A program made the translations under genes and the position numbers. DNA of 45,408 nt. Source: a bacterium (GTDB taxonomy: Bacteria > Planctomycetota > Planctomycetia > Pirellulales > Pirellulaceae). This document shows, one piece after another, positions 24,373 through 32,714 of the stretch (within the stretch, counting starts at the first letter, position 1; the number at the start of each line of letters is the position of its first letter). Location of the stretch: NCBI GenBank assembly GCA_024743355.1, contig JANSWS010000012.1, forward strand, positions 1 through 45,408, given 5' to 3'. The notes under the pieces were generated by a model, which made no database searches, was not told where the DNA came from, and saw only the letters and a program-made list of their open reading frames with translations.

Positions 24373-24443
24373 GGAACCTATCCCGAAACCGAAGAGAACC
24401 GCAGCTGATGACGATCGGCTGACGGTTTTCGGATGGGAGCTTC
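24373..24443 (+). repeat. Copy B of the ~65-nt palindromic dispersed repeat
   Basis: The left arm GGAACCTATCCCGAAACC is followed by GAAGAGAACCGC, and the right arm is GGTTTTCGGATGGGAGCTTC. The core is diverged (AGCTGATGACGATCGGCTGA). It lies in the gap between divergent glycosyltransferase and methyltransferase genes. Confidence 0.75.
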
Positions 24444-24525
24444 GTTTGCTGTGGCGAGACCGCATTGTGTCCTATCCGCTTGGGTGTGTCCACTTCTCTT
24501 AAAACTACTAATATCGGACTCAGTC

Positions 24526-25683
24526 ATGTCGCAATCGGTTCCGGGCCCAGGCGAACCAAGGCTGGAAATGATTGCGATCTCGTGTCCATTGTGCGGTGCT
24601 AGCCAGGCAGGAGGGGCGAGCCAGACAGGAGGGGCGAGCGAAGCAGGAGACGCGAGCGGACCGCGTTCCATCTGCCAAATTCAAGATGTAACCTACGGCA
24701 TACCAGGCAAGTTCGAGGTCGTCCGTTGCCGTCAGTGTAAACACATCTATCTTAATCCCAGGCCCAGTGATGCGTGCTTGATGGATTGCTATCCGTCGGA
24801 GTACGCACCGCACACTCGCGGTGGCTTACGCCAAGACTCTCCAGCTCAGTCGCATGGTCCAAAGCCAGGCGTGCGCGTGCAATCCCAGCTTGGGGAAGTT
24901 GGTAGGGATCGCGGACTTCAGCAGCATTCCGGCAAGAGGCCTGGATTCGCACGTCGATTGTTGCGGGGAATACCTGGAGCGAGGGCATTCTTAAACTGGC
25001 TCGGGCAGGAGAATGCGACTTGGTTGCCAAAGCCACCTCAACCTGGCGAATCTCGTCTGCTGGAAGTTGGTTGTGCTCATGGCGGTTTCTTACAGCAGGC
25101 GGAGTCCCTGGGGTGGGTTGTCGACGGGATTGAGCCAAGCGCGTCGGCGGTTGCCGCTGCTTGCGAAAAAGGGCTTCAGGTGCATTGTGGTCGCTTGGAA
25201 GATGCGGGGATTGAAACGGGCAGCCGCGATGTGGTCGCCATGTGGATGGTTTTGGAGCATGTACCGAATCCGCGGGAGGTGATCCGTGAGTCTGCCCGCG
25301 TTCTGACCGCGGACGGCCATTTGGCTTTTTCCGTTCCGAACGCCGGGAGTTGGGAGCGAATCGTTTTCGGTCGCCATTGGCTGGGGTACGATGCTCCGCG
25401 ACATCTGCAGATGTTCCACATTCGAAGCTTGCGGCGGCTGCTTGGTGAGGAAGGTTTTCAGCGTGTGCGGATTATCCATCAGTCAAACACGCGGTATTGG
25501 TGGGGAAGTATTGCAGCCTGGGGGAAGCTGCGTTTTCCTCACGCACGATGGCCTGAGCGTTGGATGGAGTATTTTCGCGGAGAGCCACCTGCCTGGTGGA
25601 ATTGGATCCTGCTGGTACCTGGAAAACTCGCGTCGCTGCTCCGCTGTTCGGGCAGAATTACTGTGGTGGCCTCCAAGAAATAG
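24526..25683 (+). CDS. Zinc-ribbon SAM-dependent methyltransferase
   Basis: 385 residues from the ATG at 24526; an upstream in-frame ATG at 24433 would run through the dispersed repeat and is rejected. A zinc-knuckle pair (CPLC at 20-23, CRQC at 68-71) precedes HIYLNPRPSDACLMDCY, as in C-methyltransferases and related sugar or lipid methylases. The class I SAM domain has motif I LLEVGCAHGGFL, the acidic end of strand 2 in VDGIEPS, and MWMVLEHVPNP. Between the zinc knuckles lies an insertion of three 6-residue repeats (SQAGGA, SQTGGA, SEAGDA) made by an 18-bp tandem repeat. The neighbours are glycosyltransferases, so the substrate is probably a sugar or glycolipid. Confidence 0.9.
   Translation: MSQSVPGPGEPRLEMIAISCPLCGASQAGGASQTGGASEAGDASGPRSICQIQDVTYGIPGKFEVVRCRQCKHIYLNPRPSDACLMDCYPSEYAPHTRGGLRQDSPAQSHGPKPGVRVQSQLGEVGRDRGLQQHSGKRPGFARRLLRGIPGARAFLNWLGQENATWLPKPPQPGESRLLEVGCAHGGFLQQAESLGWVVDGIEPSASAVAAACEKGLQVHCGRLEDAGIETGSRDVVAMWMVLEHVPNPREVIRESARVLTADGHLAFSVPNAGSWERIVFGRHWLGYDAPRHLQMFHIRSLRRLLGEEGFQRVRIIHQSNTRYWWGSIAAWGKLRFPHARWPERWMEYFRGEPPAWWNWILLVPGKLASLLRCSGRITVVASKK
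24601..24654 (+). repeat. In-frame 18-bp tandem repeat, three units
   Basis: The units are AGCCAGGCAGGAGGGGCG, AGCCAGACAGGAGGGGCG and AGCGAAGCAGGAGACGCG. They lie in frame inside the methyltransferase gene and lengthen the loop between its two zinc knuckles. Confidence 0.9.
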
Positions 25684-25689
25684 CCATGC

Positions 25690-26724
25690 CTAGTTCCCCG
25701 TAAGTACTTTCTCAAAACGCCAGGCGTTGCCTTCGATGCTGTATTCCGCCGCGACTCGGCGGCGCCCCGCATCGCCGAGTTGCATGCGGAGTTCGGCATT
25801 CGATATCAGTTCACGCAGAGCTGATTCCCAGCCCGCATCATCCTGAGCGGCGCGGCCAACTTCGCCGCCTGCCAGGATCTCCTCGTTGACCCCGATGGGG
25901 GAAGCGATTCCAGGAATACCAACGGCCAAATACTGAATCAGCTTGAGACCGCACTTGTATTTCATCCACTCTTCACCGCTGGGTAGAGGCATCAGCCCCA
26001 GGTCCATGTCGCGAATGTCTTGGACCTCGGTTTCAGGCGTCCATTTCCGAAACTCCACCTCCACCCCGCGCAAGTCGACATCGTGGAGTTTGTCTGGAGA
26101 AGGCGCGACGACGAGCAGTTTGTAAGCCAAAGAAGCGGCAACCTGGCGGAGGGCGGGTGCGGCTACCGAGAGCAAACCCACATTGGGTGCGTTGCCGATC
26201 CACCCTACGTTGGGCTTATCGCTGCGTTGTGCGGAAGCCGGGCGTTGGGGATAGTCGGCCAGTAGCACACAAGTGGGAATCAGTTCCACGTTGGGGCAGC
26301 GCGTGATCAGGTATTCCGCCAGCCAGCGATTCCCGGCGATGGCCGCGTCCGACATGCGTGCAAGCTCGTCAAATTTTTGAGGGTGAAGCAGGAATACCCC
26401 GTCGTCCACGTCCAGCACCAGCCGCTTTGTTGCCCCGCGGAGTCTTCTTTCCATATCAATCGTATCGTCGTTAAAGACTTCGCGTTCGATGACGATGGTG
26501 TCGTACTTTCGCTGCTGGGCGAGCCAGGCGTGCCAATGTCGTACCGTCCGCTTTAGTAACTGGCTCAAACGCCAGCCGATCAAACGGAAATGGTCATACT
26601 TCTGCGGGAAACTGTAAGCCACATCGCAGCGATGCCCGGACTGTTCCAGCAGCGGTATGTACTGCAGGATGCGGAAGCGGGTCGAGGGCGAGTCCTGCCC
26701 AGAGACAACAAACAAGAATCTCAT
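25690..26724 (-). CDS. Glycosyltransferase (GT-B, family-1/4-like)
   Basis: 344 residues. It starts MRFLFVVSGQDSPSTRFRILQYIPLLEQSGH, a pattern seen in GT4-like enzymes of polysaccharide clusters. A middle VGWIGNAPN and later DLGLMPLPSGEEWMKYKCGLKLIQYLAVGIPGIASPIGVNEE carry the donor-site features of this group, where the GLKLIQYLA segment replaces the classical E-x7-E motif. No signal or membrane segment is seen. It converges on the methyltransferase gene with a 6-bp gap. The product is probably an extracellular or cell-surface glycan; the sugars are unknown. No clear ribosome binding site precedes the ATG. Confidence 0.87.
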   Translation of the reverse strand: MRFLFVVSGQDSPSTRFRILQYIPLLEQSGHRCDVAYSFPQKYDHFRLIGWRLSQLLKRTVRHWHAWLAQQRKYDTIVIEREVFNDDTIDMERRLRGATKRLVLDVDDGVFLLHPQKFDELARMSDAAIAGNRWLAEYLITRCPNVELIPTCVLLADYPQRPASAQRSDKPNVGWIGNAPNVGLLSVAAPALRQVAASLAYKLLVVAPSPDKLHDVDLRGVEVEFRKWTPETEVQDIRDMDLGLMPLPSGEEWMKYKCGLKLIQYLAVGIPGIASPIGVNEEILAGGEVGRAAQDDAGWESALRELISNAELRMQLGDAGRRRVAAEYSIEGNAWRFEKVLTGN

Positions 26725-26853
26725 GCATTGGGTCCGAAGTGAACAATTCGCTCTTGCCGCTGCTTGGCGGGATTCCTAATTGCGAATAGTTTAAGGTCTG
26801 TTGATGGCTAGCGTGGTCGTCCCAGGTGGGCGAGTCGAATTGAGGAACTGAGA

Positions 26854-27873
26854 ATGCGGGCTCTTATCACCGGCGTGGCGGGTTTCATTGGCGCACATGT
26901 CGCGGAAGCCAAAGTGCGTGATGGCTGGCAGGTGGCCGGGATCGACGATTTGAGCGGCGGCAGTACGGCAAATATTCCCGAAGGAGTTGAATTCATTCAG
27001 CATGATTGCTGCCAACCGCTGGATTCCATCTTTGCCCGCTTTCAACCGGAAGTCGTGTTTCATCTGGCAGCCTACGCGGCCGAAGGGCTCAGTCATCATA
27101 TTCCGAACTTCAACTACCACAACAACTTGATTGGCACCAGCAACGTACTGGCTGCGGCTTATCGGGCGAATGTCCGCCACTTTGTGTTTACGTCTTCGAT
27201 CGCCGCTTATGGACACCCGACGGATGAGCGGCCGCTGACCGAAAGCACTGCTTGCCGGCCCTGTGATCCCTATGGCGTTGCAAAATACGCCTGTGAACAG
27301 CATATCGCAGCTTTCCACGCCTACTATGGCGGTCCGAACTACACCATTCTACGGCCCCACAATGTGTTTGGGCCTAAGCAGAATATCGCGGATCCCTTTC
27401 GCAATGTGGTGGGAATATTTTTTCGATGCATTCAGGCGGGACTGCCCTTGCCTGTGTTTGGAGACGGAAGTCAATCGCGGAATTTTTCCTACATTGACGT
27501 CGTGGCCAAGTGCATCGCGGCTTGTGCGGAGCAAACGCAAGCCCGTAACCAGATCTTCAACGTCGGCGGCGACGAGGTTATGACAGTGCTCGATTTGGCC
27601 CGCTGTGTACAACGCATCACAGGAAAGGATACAGGGATTCAGCATCTTGCTGAACGGCAAGAAGTAAAGCATGCAATCGCGGATCACCGCAAGGTGCGGA
27701 GTGTCTTTCCCGAAGTATTCGAGGCCGGCTTATCAATTGAGGCCGGATTGGAGCAGACCGCGGAATTTTTGCGCCAAAGGGCGATTCCGAAAAAGACCTC
27801 CTGCCCAGCTCCGATTGAAATCTTGGATCGCTTACCGCCGAGTTGGCGCGATGACTTGGGGCCTCAAGCTTGA
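26854..27873 (+). CDS. NAD-dependent sugar epimerase/dehydratase (extended SDR)
   Basis: 339 residues with GAGGA upstream of the ATG. The Rossmann signature is ALITGVAGFIGAHVAE. The catalytic residues are visible as the Ser/Thr block FTSSIAAYG and the Tyr/Lys pair in PYGVAKYACE (YxxxK type). RPHNVFGPKQN and the late FSYIDVV and IFNVGG blocks are typical of UDP-glucose 4-epimerase and related nucleotide-sugar enzymes. The likely substrate is a UDP-hexose or a derivative. It is flanked by glycosyltransferase genes and converges on the rhodanese gene with a 15-bp gap. The last 25 residues are an unusual tail (TSCPAPIEILDRLPPSW). Confidence 0.92.
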   Translation: MRALITGVAGFIGAHVAEAKVRDGWQVAGIDDLSGGSTANIPEGVEFIQHDCCQPLDSIFARFQPEVVFHLAAYAAEGLSHHIPNFNYHNNLIGTSNVLAAAYRANVRHFVFTSSIAAYGHPTDERPLTESTACRPCDPYGVAKYACEQHIAAFHAYYGGPNYTILRPHNVFGPKQNIADPFRNVVGIFFRCIQAGLPLPVFGDGSQSRNFSYIDVVAKCIAACAEQTQARNQIFNVGGDEVMTVLDLARCVQRITGKDTGIQHLAERQEVKHAIADHRKVRSVFPEVFEAGLSIEAGLEQTAEFLRQRAIPKKTSCPAPIEILDRLPPSWRDDLGPQA

Positions 27874-27888
27874 GGATTGCTCAGGCTT

Positions 27889-28770
27889 TTACTTTTCGAT
27901 CACAGCGCTCTTCTGCACGGCGTATTCTGACCAACCGCGGTAGTAGTTTTTCACGTCGGCTGCTCCCGCAAGTTCCAAAGCGAAAACGGCCACGCTGCAG
28001 CGGGCACCGGTTCTGCAGTGTGCTACGACCGGATCTGACAGGTCCACCTGTTTCTCCGCTAATAGCGCTTGGATTTTGTCAGTGGGGAGAAATCGCCCTT
28101 CCTCATCCAAAAACATGTTCCATTCAAGGTGCACGGCGTCCGGAATATGGCCACCTTCGGAGCCTTCTTCTCCGGAATACTCTTGCAAGCTGCGATTGTC
28201 GAGGACTTTCACATCACCGTCGCCGTTGGCGATCATGGTCACCTGTTCCAGCGTCGCCAATCGTTCTTTGCGGAAATCTACGCTGTAGGCGCTCGGTTCG
28301 ATCGCGACCGTCTCAGTAGTCAACGGCAGATCGGCTTGTGACCAGGCTTTGAAGTCACCGTCGACAAGTCGCACATCTTTCAGGCCCAGATACTTCAGCA
28401 GCCACCAGATGCGAGCTGTGGTTGTAATGGACTCGCCCACGACAACCGTCGGCTTGTCGTTGTCCAGCCCCAATAGCTGAACGCGGCCATTCCATGCATC
28501 CGCATCCGTGAGTCCGTTTTCCATCAAGGATTCGGTTTGCCATTGTCGCGAATCCAGCCAGCGTGAACCTGGGATGTGGCCAGCCGCATAGGCCGATTTT
28601 TCTCGGACGTCGACAACATAGAACGCCTGAAGTTCGCTGGACAATTGCTTGGCGTCCAAGAGCTGTCGTACACGCTCCTGGGCTCGCAGATGGACGCCGA
28701 ACGTCGAGGCGACCAGCAGGGCGAAGAGCGTTTGGAATAGGTGTACGTGCGACAGGCGTTGAAATCTCAT
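27889..28770 (-). CDS. Exported two-domain rhodanese (sulfurtransferase)
   Basis: 293 residues from the ATG at 28770, chosen because GGAG lies 10 nt upstream. A signal peptide covers about residues 1-25 (HLFQTLFALLVASTFGVHLRAQ). The first rhodanese domain (VVDVREKSAYAAGHIPGS) has no catalytic cysteine in its loop, as in classical two-domain thiosulfate sulfurtransferases. The second domain has the active loop HCRTGARC with Cys252. The CRTGAR loop resembles the thiosulfate-type loop. It should act in the periplasm, moving sulfane sulfur, possibly to cyanide or a thiol acceptor; the substrate is not shown by the sequence. Confidence 0.92.
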   Translation of the reverse strand: MRFQRLSHVHLFQTLFALLVASTFGVHLRAQERVRQLLDAKQLSSELQAFYVVDVREKSAYAAGHIPGSRWLDSRQWQTESLMENGLTDADAWNGRVQLLGLDNDKPTVVVGESITTTARIWWLLKYLGLKDVRLVDGDFKAWSQADLPLTTETVAIEPSAYSVDFRKERLATLEQVTMIANGDGDVKVLDNRSLQEYSGEEGSEGGHIPDAVHLEWNMFLDEEGRFLPTDKIQALLAEKQVDLSDPVVAHCRTGARCSVAVFALELAGAADVKNYYRGWSEYAVQKSAVIEK

Positions 28771-29072
28771 ATTTGAATGGCTCCACAAACGAGATGCGCA
28801 GGATTGATATAAACCCTACATTCTACAGTCAAAACGGGGTTATCCAGTAGCCTAAACGCAATGTGGTTTGGCTTTCTACCCGGCAGTCGTCAGGGCCAAT
28901 TAGCCTGGATGGCACAGGTCCAAGAACCAACCCGAAAACCGAAGAGAACCGCGGCTAACGCCAAAGCGGCTAATGGTTTTCGGGATAGGTTCTACGTCGC
29001 CGGCGGTATGCCTTTCAAGTTTACGGTCTCATCCGGCCGCTGGTCAGCCGTTGGTATTGGTGCTTAAGCTGA
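28771..29072. other. 302-bp gap between rhodanese and protease genes
   Basis: No gene is supported. The gap contains repeat copy C at 28924-28992 and should hold divergent promoters for the rhodanese and M48 protease genes. Confidence 0.5.
28924..28992 (+). repeat. Copy C, best-preserved ~65-nt palindromic dispersed repeat
   Basis: The left arm GAACCAACCCGAAAACC pairs with the right arm GGTTTTCGGGATAGGTTC with one bulge. The core has two direct GCGGCTAA blocks (GCGGCTAACGCCAAAGCGGC). It lies in a non-coding gap. Confidence 0.85.
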
Positions 29073-30437
29073 ATGATCTCACAACGCGGTTTGTTGCTAG
29101 TTCTGACGACACTCATGGCATTCGAGTGGTCCGCCCCGGAACCCAGGCTCGGATGGGCGGTTTCGTTGCTGGCTTGTTTGGCCTGCACCGCCGCACTTGG
29201 GCTGGGCATTTGGGGAGGCTCGCTGTTCCTGGGCGTGCGTCAGGCGTCGGATCTCTCTTTGCCAAGCCGGTTGTGGGAAGTAGATGGTTCTGGCCTGGAA
29301 CGCAGCAGGCATATAGGGCTGATCATCTGGATTTTGCTTTATCCGATCACGTTGCTGGCGACAGGCTGGTCGGCTTGGTGTAGTTGGATGGGAGCACACC
29401 TGTTTCCGAGCGGGTTGGCCATCGCGTCGTTGTTCTTCCCGCATTTGCTGTTAGTCGCATTCTTGGAATTCTTGGCGACGGCCTACCAACGACAGCCTTC
29501 GCGGGAGGCCTGTCGGCATGTAATGATTCCAGCAAGTTTGTTGGCGGACTGGAGGCTGAAGATGCGTCTCGGCGAGTTTGCGACGCTCGTGCTGTGTCTG
29601 ATACCGGTCGGCGTTTTCAGCGTTATTCAGGATGCCGCCCGCGGCCTTCGGTACGCAGGTTATCCGCCATCGATGGCGATGTTGCTGGTGATTCCCGCGG
29701 TGATTGTCTGCATGATGCGACTGCCAACGTGGTTGGCAGACTGGGCGGGTGCGATTCCGTTGGAGGATGGTGAACTGGCACGGCGCATTCGCCGGCTACA
29801 GCGGGAGTCCGGGGTTGCCGATCTTGAGATTCGCCAAGTCTCCAGCGGTCAGCGTTGGGCTGGAGCAGCTGTGGTCGGCTGGTTTTCTGGATCGCGGCAA
29901 GTCTGGATTGGAGACGGCCTGGTTCAATTACTCGACGAGCGTGAATTGGACATGGTCGTTCTCCACGAGTTGGCACACGTGCTGCGGGGGCATGTCTGGC
30001 GGCGAAGTCTGCCGGTACTTTTTGCTTTGGTGGCCGCGATCGCAAGTTTCTGGCTAGCTTCCAATTGGATCCGTATGGAACCCGACTGGCTTCCATCGCT
30101 GTTGGCTACGCTGATCTCCATCGCGGTGCTGATCCCGGGCATGGGAGCGGTTAGCCGAGAATGCGAGTTGGACGCCGATGCCGTTGCCTGTTGTCTGGCG
30201 GAGCGGATTTGTGGTTGGACGGAAGGCAAGCCGCATGCCTCGGCGGCTGCTTTGGGCAGCGGACTGATGAAATTGGCGGGTCCTGAAAGCGGACACTCGA
30301 GAAGCACCAGCTGGTTGCACCCCAGCTTGCATAATCGCCTTTCGAACTTGGCTCGACATCTCGCAGAGCGGCGGCATGTATCACTGTCTTTGGTCGCCAG
30401 CGAGTTACAGGTGAAAGTTAATTCGGCACGCCGCTAA
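29073..30437 (+). CDS. M48-family membrane metalloprotease
   Basis: 454 residues. Several membrane helices cover about 5-30, 25-50, 85-115, 120-140 and 170-215, and two more follow the active site. The zinc-binding motif is HELAHVLRGH (HExxH, first His298). The third ligand is Glu363 in SRECELDADAV, the ExxxD pattern of M48. The architecture is that of HtpX/Ste24/BlaR1-like intramembrane proteases. Substrates could be misfolded membrane proteins or a signalling protein. No blaI-type repressor lies beside it, so a BlaR1-type role is not supported. The ribosome binding site is weak and the start could vary by a few codons. Confidence 0.92.
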   Translation: MISQRGLLLVLTTLMAFEWSAPEPRLGWAVSLLACLACTAALGLGIWGGSLFLGVRQASDLSLPSRLWEVDGSGLERSRHIGLIIWILLYPITLLATGWSAWCSWMGAHLFPSGLAIASLFFPHLLLVAFLEFLATAYQRQPSREACRHVMIPASLLADWRLKMRLGEFATLVLCLIPVGVFSVIQDAARGLRYAGYPPSMAMLLVIPAVIVCMMRLPTWLADWAGAIPLEDGELARRIRRLQRESGVADLEIRQVSSGQRWAGAAVVGWFSGSRQVWIGDGLVQLLDERELDMVVLHELAHVLRGHVWRRSLPVLFALVAAIASFWLASNWIRMEPDWLPSLLATLISIAVLIPGMGAVSRECELDADAVACCLAERICGWTEGKPHASAAALGSGLMKLAGPESGHSRSTSWLHPSLHNRLSNLARHLAERRHVSLSLVASELQVKVNSARR

Positions 30438-30545
30438 TCTCGCACATCCTACACCTGTGCCTGTAAAGCTACGGCATTCCCTGCTCCCGTTGCGGCCACT
30501 ACAACCGGCTTGGCCCGCGTTAGTCTTTCGATCCCTGCCCTCCCC

Positions 30546-30908
30546 ATGGACTTGGACGCGATAGCCAGGATAGGTTCATTTCCTTCCGACCTGGCCGTCG
30601 ATCATGAAGTACATCGCAATAGAACTTTTCGATTCATCGACCGACCAGCGGAAAATGACGTGGCCACGATCGAAACGACAGGGTCAGGCGAACTGCTGCA
30701 GCGAGTAGATTCTGCTCTCAAAGCCAGCCCGCATCTAGCCCGCCACCAAGTGTTTTGCCATGAGCAGTCAGGCATTGTAGTCCTGCACGGCAGAGTTCGG
30801 TCGTTCTTCGAGAAGCAAATGGCTCAAGAGGCACTCCGACGCCTCGAAGGCATTGAGCGGATTGTCAATGAGCTCGAGGTGGATTGGCGGTCCTGCCTGG
30901 AACAATAG
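30546..30908 (+). CDS. BON-domain protein
   Basis: 120 residues from the ATG at 30546; a TTG at 30510 is possible and neither has a good ribosome binding site. The C-terminal ~70 residues form a BON domain: LLQRVDSALKASPHLARHQVFCHEQSGIVVLHGRVRSFFEKQMAQEALRRL, then GIERIVNELEVDW. BON domains bind phospholipid or membrane surfaces and occur in osmotic-shock proteins. The first ~45 residues show no clear signal peptide, so the protein may be cytoplasmic. The product is small and solitary; the role is unknown. Confidence 0.78.
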   Translation: MDLDAIARIGSFPSDLAVDHEVHRNRTFRFIDRPAENDVATIETTGSGELLQRVDSALKASPHLARHQVFCHEQSGIVVLHGRVRSFFEKQMAQEALRRLEGIERIVNELEVDWRSCLEQ

Positions 30909-31241
30909 CACGGGCCACATAGCGAGCTCGCAACTAGAGTTCGATGACCCCTTCTGCGTTAGCCGCATTCTCTTTTCGCGGCACTTCCAACGCTTTCTGT
31001 CATAGCCCAAGACCAGTTATTGCATCCGCCGTTGACTCGGGGATAAGGTGTCTCTCACCAAGAGCATGAACGAGTTGTCCAGGCTTCGGGCAATCGTTTG
31101 GACTCGCCAATTTTGTCCGCAAGCTGAGCGCGAGGAGCTGGAAAAGCCGCTGCCTCACTGCCTGGACAAGTTGACGAAATTGCCTACGATCGTGACGCAT
31201 AAGGTCGGCATCAATCGCATCAAGTTTTGGAGACTAAGACT
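30909..31241. other. 333-bp gap upstream of tpx
   Basis: No gene is convincing. A short open frame at 31048-31284 overlaps the tpx start and shows no family features. The tpx promoter should lie here. Confidence 0.45.
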
Positions 31242-31760
31242 ATGGGACGCACGGGAAAGATTACATTCAAAGGCACTCCGATGACACTTCTGGGCGAGGA
31301 GTTGACCGTCGGCAGCGAAGCACCTGAGTTCACTCTGCATTACTTCGAGGGAGGCTTGAAAACGCTCAGTAAGTCCGATTTGGTGGGCAAGCCCAGCATC
31401 CTGTCGGTCGTGCCAAGCTTGGACACAGGGGTTTGCCAAGTGCAAACCAAGACCTTCAATCAGAAGTTGGCTGACATGGGAGACAAGGTGCATGCGGTGA
31501 CGGTCAGTCGAGATCTTCCGTTCGCCCAAAACCGGTTCTGTGGAGCCGAGGAAATTGCCAGCATGAAAGTTGGCAGCGACTACCAGACGGGTGACTTCGG
31601 TCAGGCCTTTGGAGTCATGATCGATGAACTAAAACTCTTGGCGCGCAGTGTTTTCGTTCTGGATAGTAACGGGAAAGTCGTTTACGCCGAAATCGTCCCC
31701 GAGGTTACCAACGAGCCCAACTACGAGGCAGCGCTTTCCGCATTGGCTGCTGCTAGCTAA
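31242..31760 (+). CDS. tpx: Thiol peroxidase Tpx
   Basis: 172 residues from the ATG at 31242, chosen because GGAG lies 9 nt upstream. It is a typical atypical-2-Cys peroxiredoxin. The peroxidatic Cys65 is in SLDTGVCQVQT and the resolving Cys100 is in AQNRFCGAEE, with near-normal spacing. The fold blocks LGEELTVGSEAPEFTL and VGSDYQTGDFGQAFGV are conserved. It reduces lipid and other hydroperoxides using thioredoxin and protects against oxidative stress. It acts in the cytoplasm unless exported; no signal peptide is seen. A hairpin repeat 25 bp after the stop codon may terminate it. Confidence 0.96.
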   Translation: MGRTGKITFKGTPMTLLGEELTVGSEAPEFTLHYFEGGLKTLSKSDLVGKPSILSVVPSLDTGVCQVQTKTFNQKLADMGDKVHAVTVSRDLPFAQNRFCGAEEIASMKVGSDYQTGDFGQAFGVMIDELKLLARSVFVLDSNGKVVYAEIVPEVTNEPNYEAALSALAAAS

Positions 31761-32136
31761 GGCTCGTTCGATCAATAAGGTCACCTTTCGCTTCCGCGAA
31801 GCTGCGGAAGAACGCCGCTTTCGCGGAGCGAAAGACGACTATCAGACACTAGCTTATCGAAGGCGACTAAAGCACCGCGGGCCGCCAAATTGTAGACTGA
31901 AAATCGGGGGATTCAGGCAAGTCAATTCGGCGATGAAATTGTGGTTTCTGAGCTACAACTGAATTGACTCGCGACTTCGCGATACCCATAATCACGGACT
32001 GATGAGCCGGTTGGTCCGAGACTAGATTGTACCGCGCGGGATCCCTTCTCCCTTCGAGACAGTGCTTGGTTGAAGATCTTTTGACTCTCGAAAAGACTTT
32101 TTGGTGTTTAAGACTGTTCAGATTGGGGATTTGAAG
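31761..32136. other. 376-bp gap between tpx and the RRM gene
   Basis: It holds the long hairpin repeat at 31785-31840. The rest is unannotated and probably contains the 5' leader and promoter of the RRM gene; no other signal is seen. Confidence 0.45.
31785..31840 (+). repeat. Hairpin repeat downstream of tpx
   Basis: The left arm CTTTCGCTTCCGCGAAGC (31785) and right arm GCTTTCGCGGAGCGAAAG (31817) pair over about 18 bp with one or two mismatches around a 14-nt loop. The right edge continues ACGACTATCA, the core also found at 7714-7743. It may act as the tpx terminator. Confidence 0.7.
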
Positions 32137-32448
32137 GTGACGAATATTTACGTCGGCAACCTGTCGTTTCGAGCGACAGAGGAAGATGTCCGCGGTGCAT
32201 TTGAAGCGCACGGCGAAGTGTCTTCGGTCAATATCATTACCGATCGCGAGACTGGTAGGTCGCGCGGGTTTGCATTCGTGGAAATGCCGAATTCTGATGA
32301 GGCTAGTACGGCTATTGAGGCAATTAATGGCAAAGAAATCGCTGGCCGTGGCGTGACCGTGAACGAGGCACGTCCTCGTACCGATCGCCCACGTGGTGGC
32401 CGACCGGATGATCGACGGCGGAGCAGCTATTCTCGTGACCAATACTAG
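32137..32448 (+). CDS. RRM-type RNA-binding protein
   Basis: 103 residues from a GTG at 32137, chosen because GGGGAT lies 8 nt upstream and because it gives the typical start [11 protein letters not shown]. The RRM domain fills about residues 2-80, with RNP2 IYVGNL and RNP1 RGFAFVEM. The tail is basic and Arg/Gly/Asp-rich ([17 protein letters not shown]). Such small RRM proteins in planctomycetes and cyanobacteria bind RNA and are often cold-induced. The gene has a long leader, and a strong Rho-independent terminator follows at 32546. Upstream TTG and GTG codons in frame cannot be excluded as starts. Confidence 0.93.
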   Translation: MTNIYVGNLSFRATEEDVRGAFEAHGEVSSVNIITDRETGRSRGFAFVEMPNSDEASTAIEAINGKEIAGRGVTVNEARPRTDRPRGGRPDDRRRSSYSRDQY

Positions 32449-32545
32449 AGTGCTGTTTCGGAGTAGCCTCGTAGACAGCACATTAACGACAAAAAGAACT
32501 GCGATTCGCTGGTTGAAGGGGCCTGCGGATTCCTGAAGAAAAGTG

Positions 32546-32576
32546 AAATGCGGGTTGTGAAAGCAACCCGCATTTT
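32546..32576 (+). terminator. Rho-independent terminator of the RRM gene
   Basis: A perfect stem AAATGCGGGTTG with CAACCCGCATTT encloses the loop TGAAAG and runs into TTTTCGTT. It is the clearest classical terminator in the window. Confidence 0.9.
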
Positions 32577-32714
32577 CGTTGATGCCTCAGCCATTCGTCC
32601 CTTCGCCAACCGTCCCAGAGTTGAGTGACATCTATTGCCTACCCCGCTCGTTCAAAGCTCTCTTTGTCGATGCGAGTTCTTCCGGGCTGGCTTGCGGACG
32701 ATGTTTCTGTTCGG

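Noticed and set aside
28924-28992. Possible riboswitch or tRNA-like element
   Set aside because: Copies occur in both orientations and at varied distances from gene starts and ends, which fits a dispersed repeat better than a cis-regulator.
29073-30437. BlaR1-type antibiotic sensor
   Set aside because: There is no penicillin-binding sensor domain and no adjacent blaI-type repressor gene; only the M48 protease part is supported.
31048-31284. Short open frame overlapping the tpx start
   Set aside because: No family features, and it overlaps a tpx start that has a good ribosome binding site.
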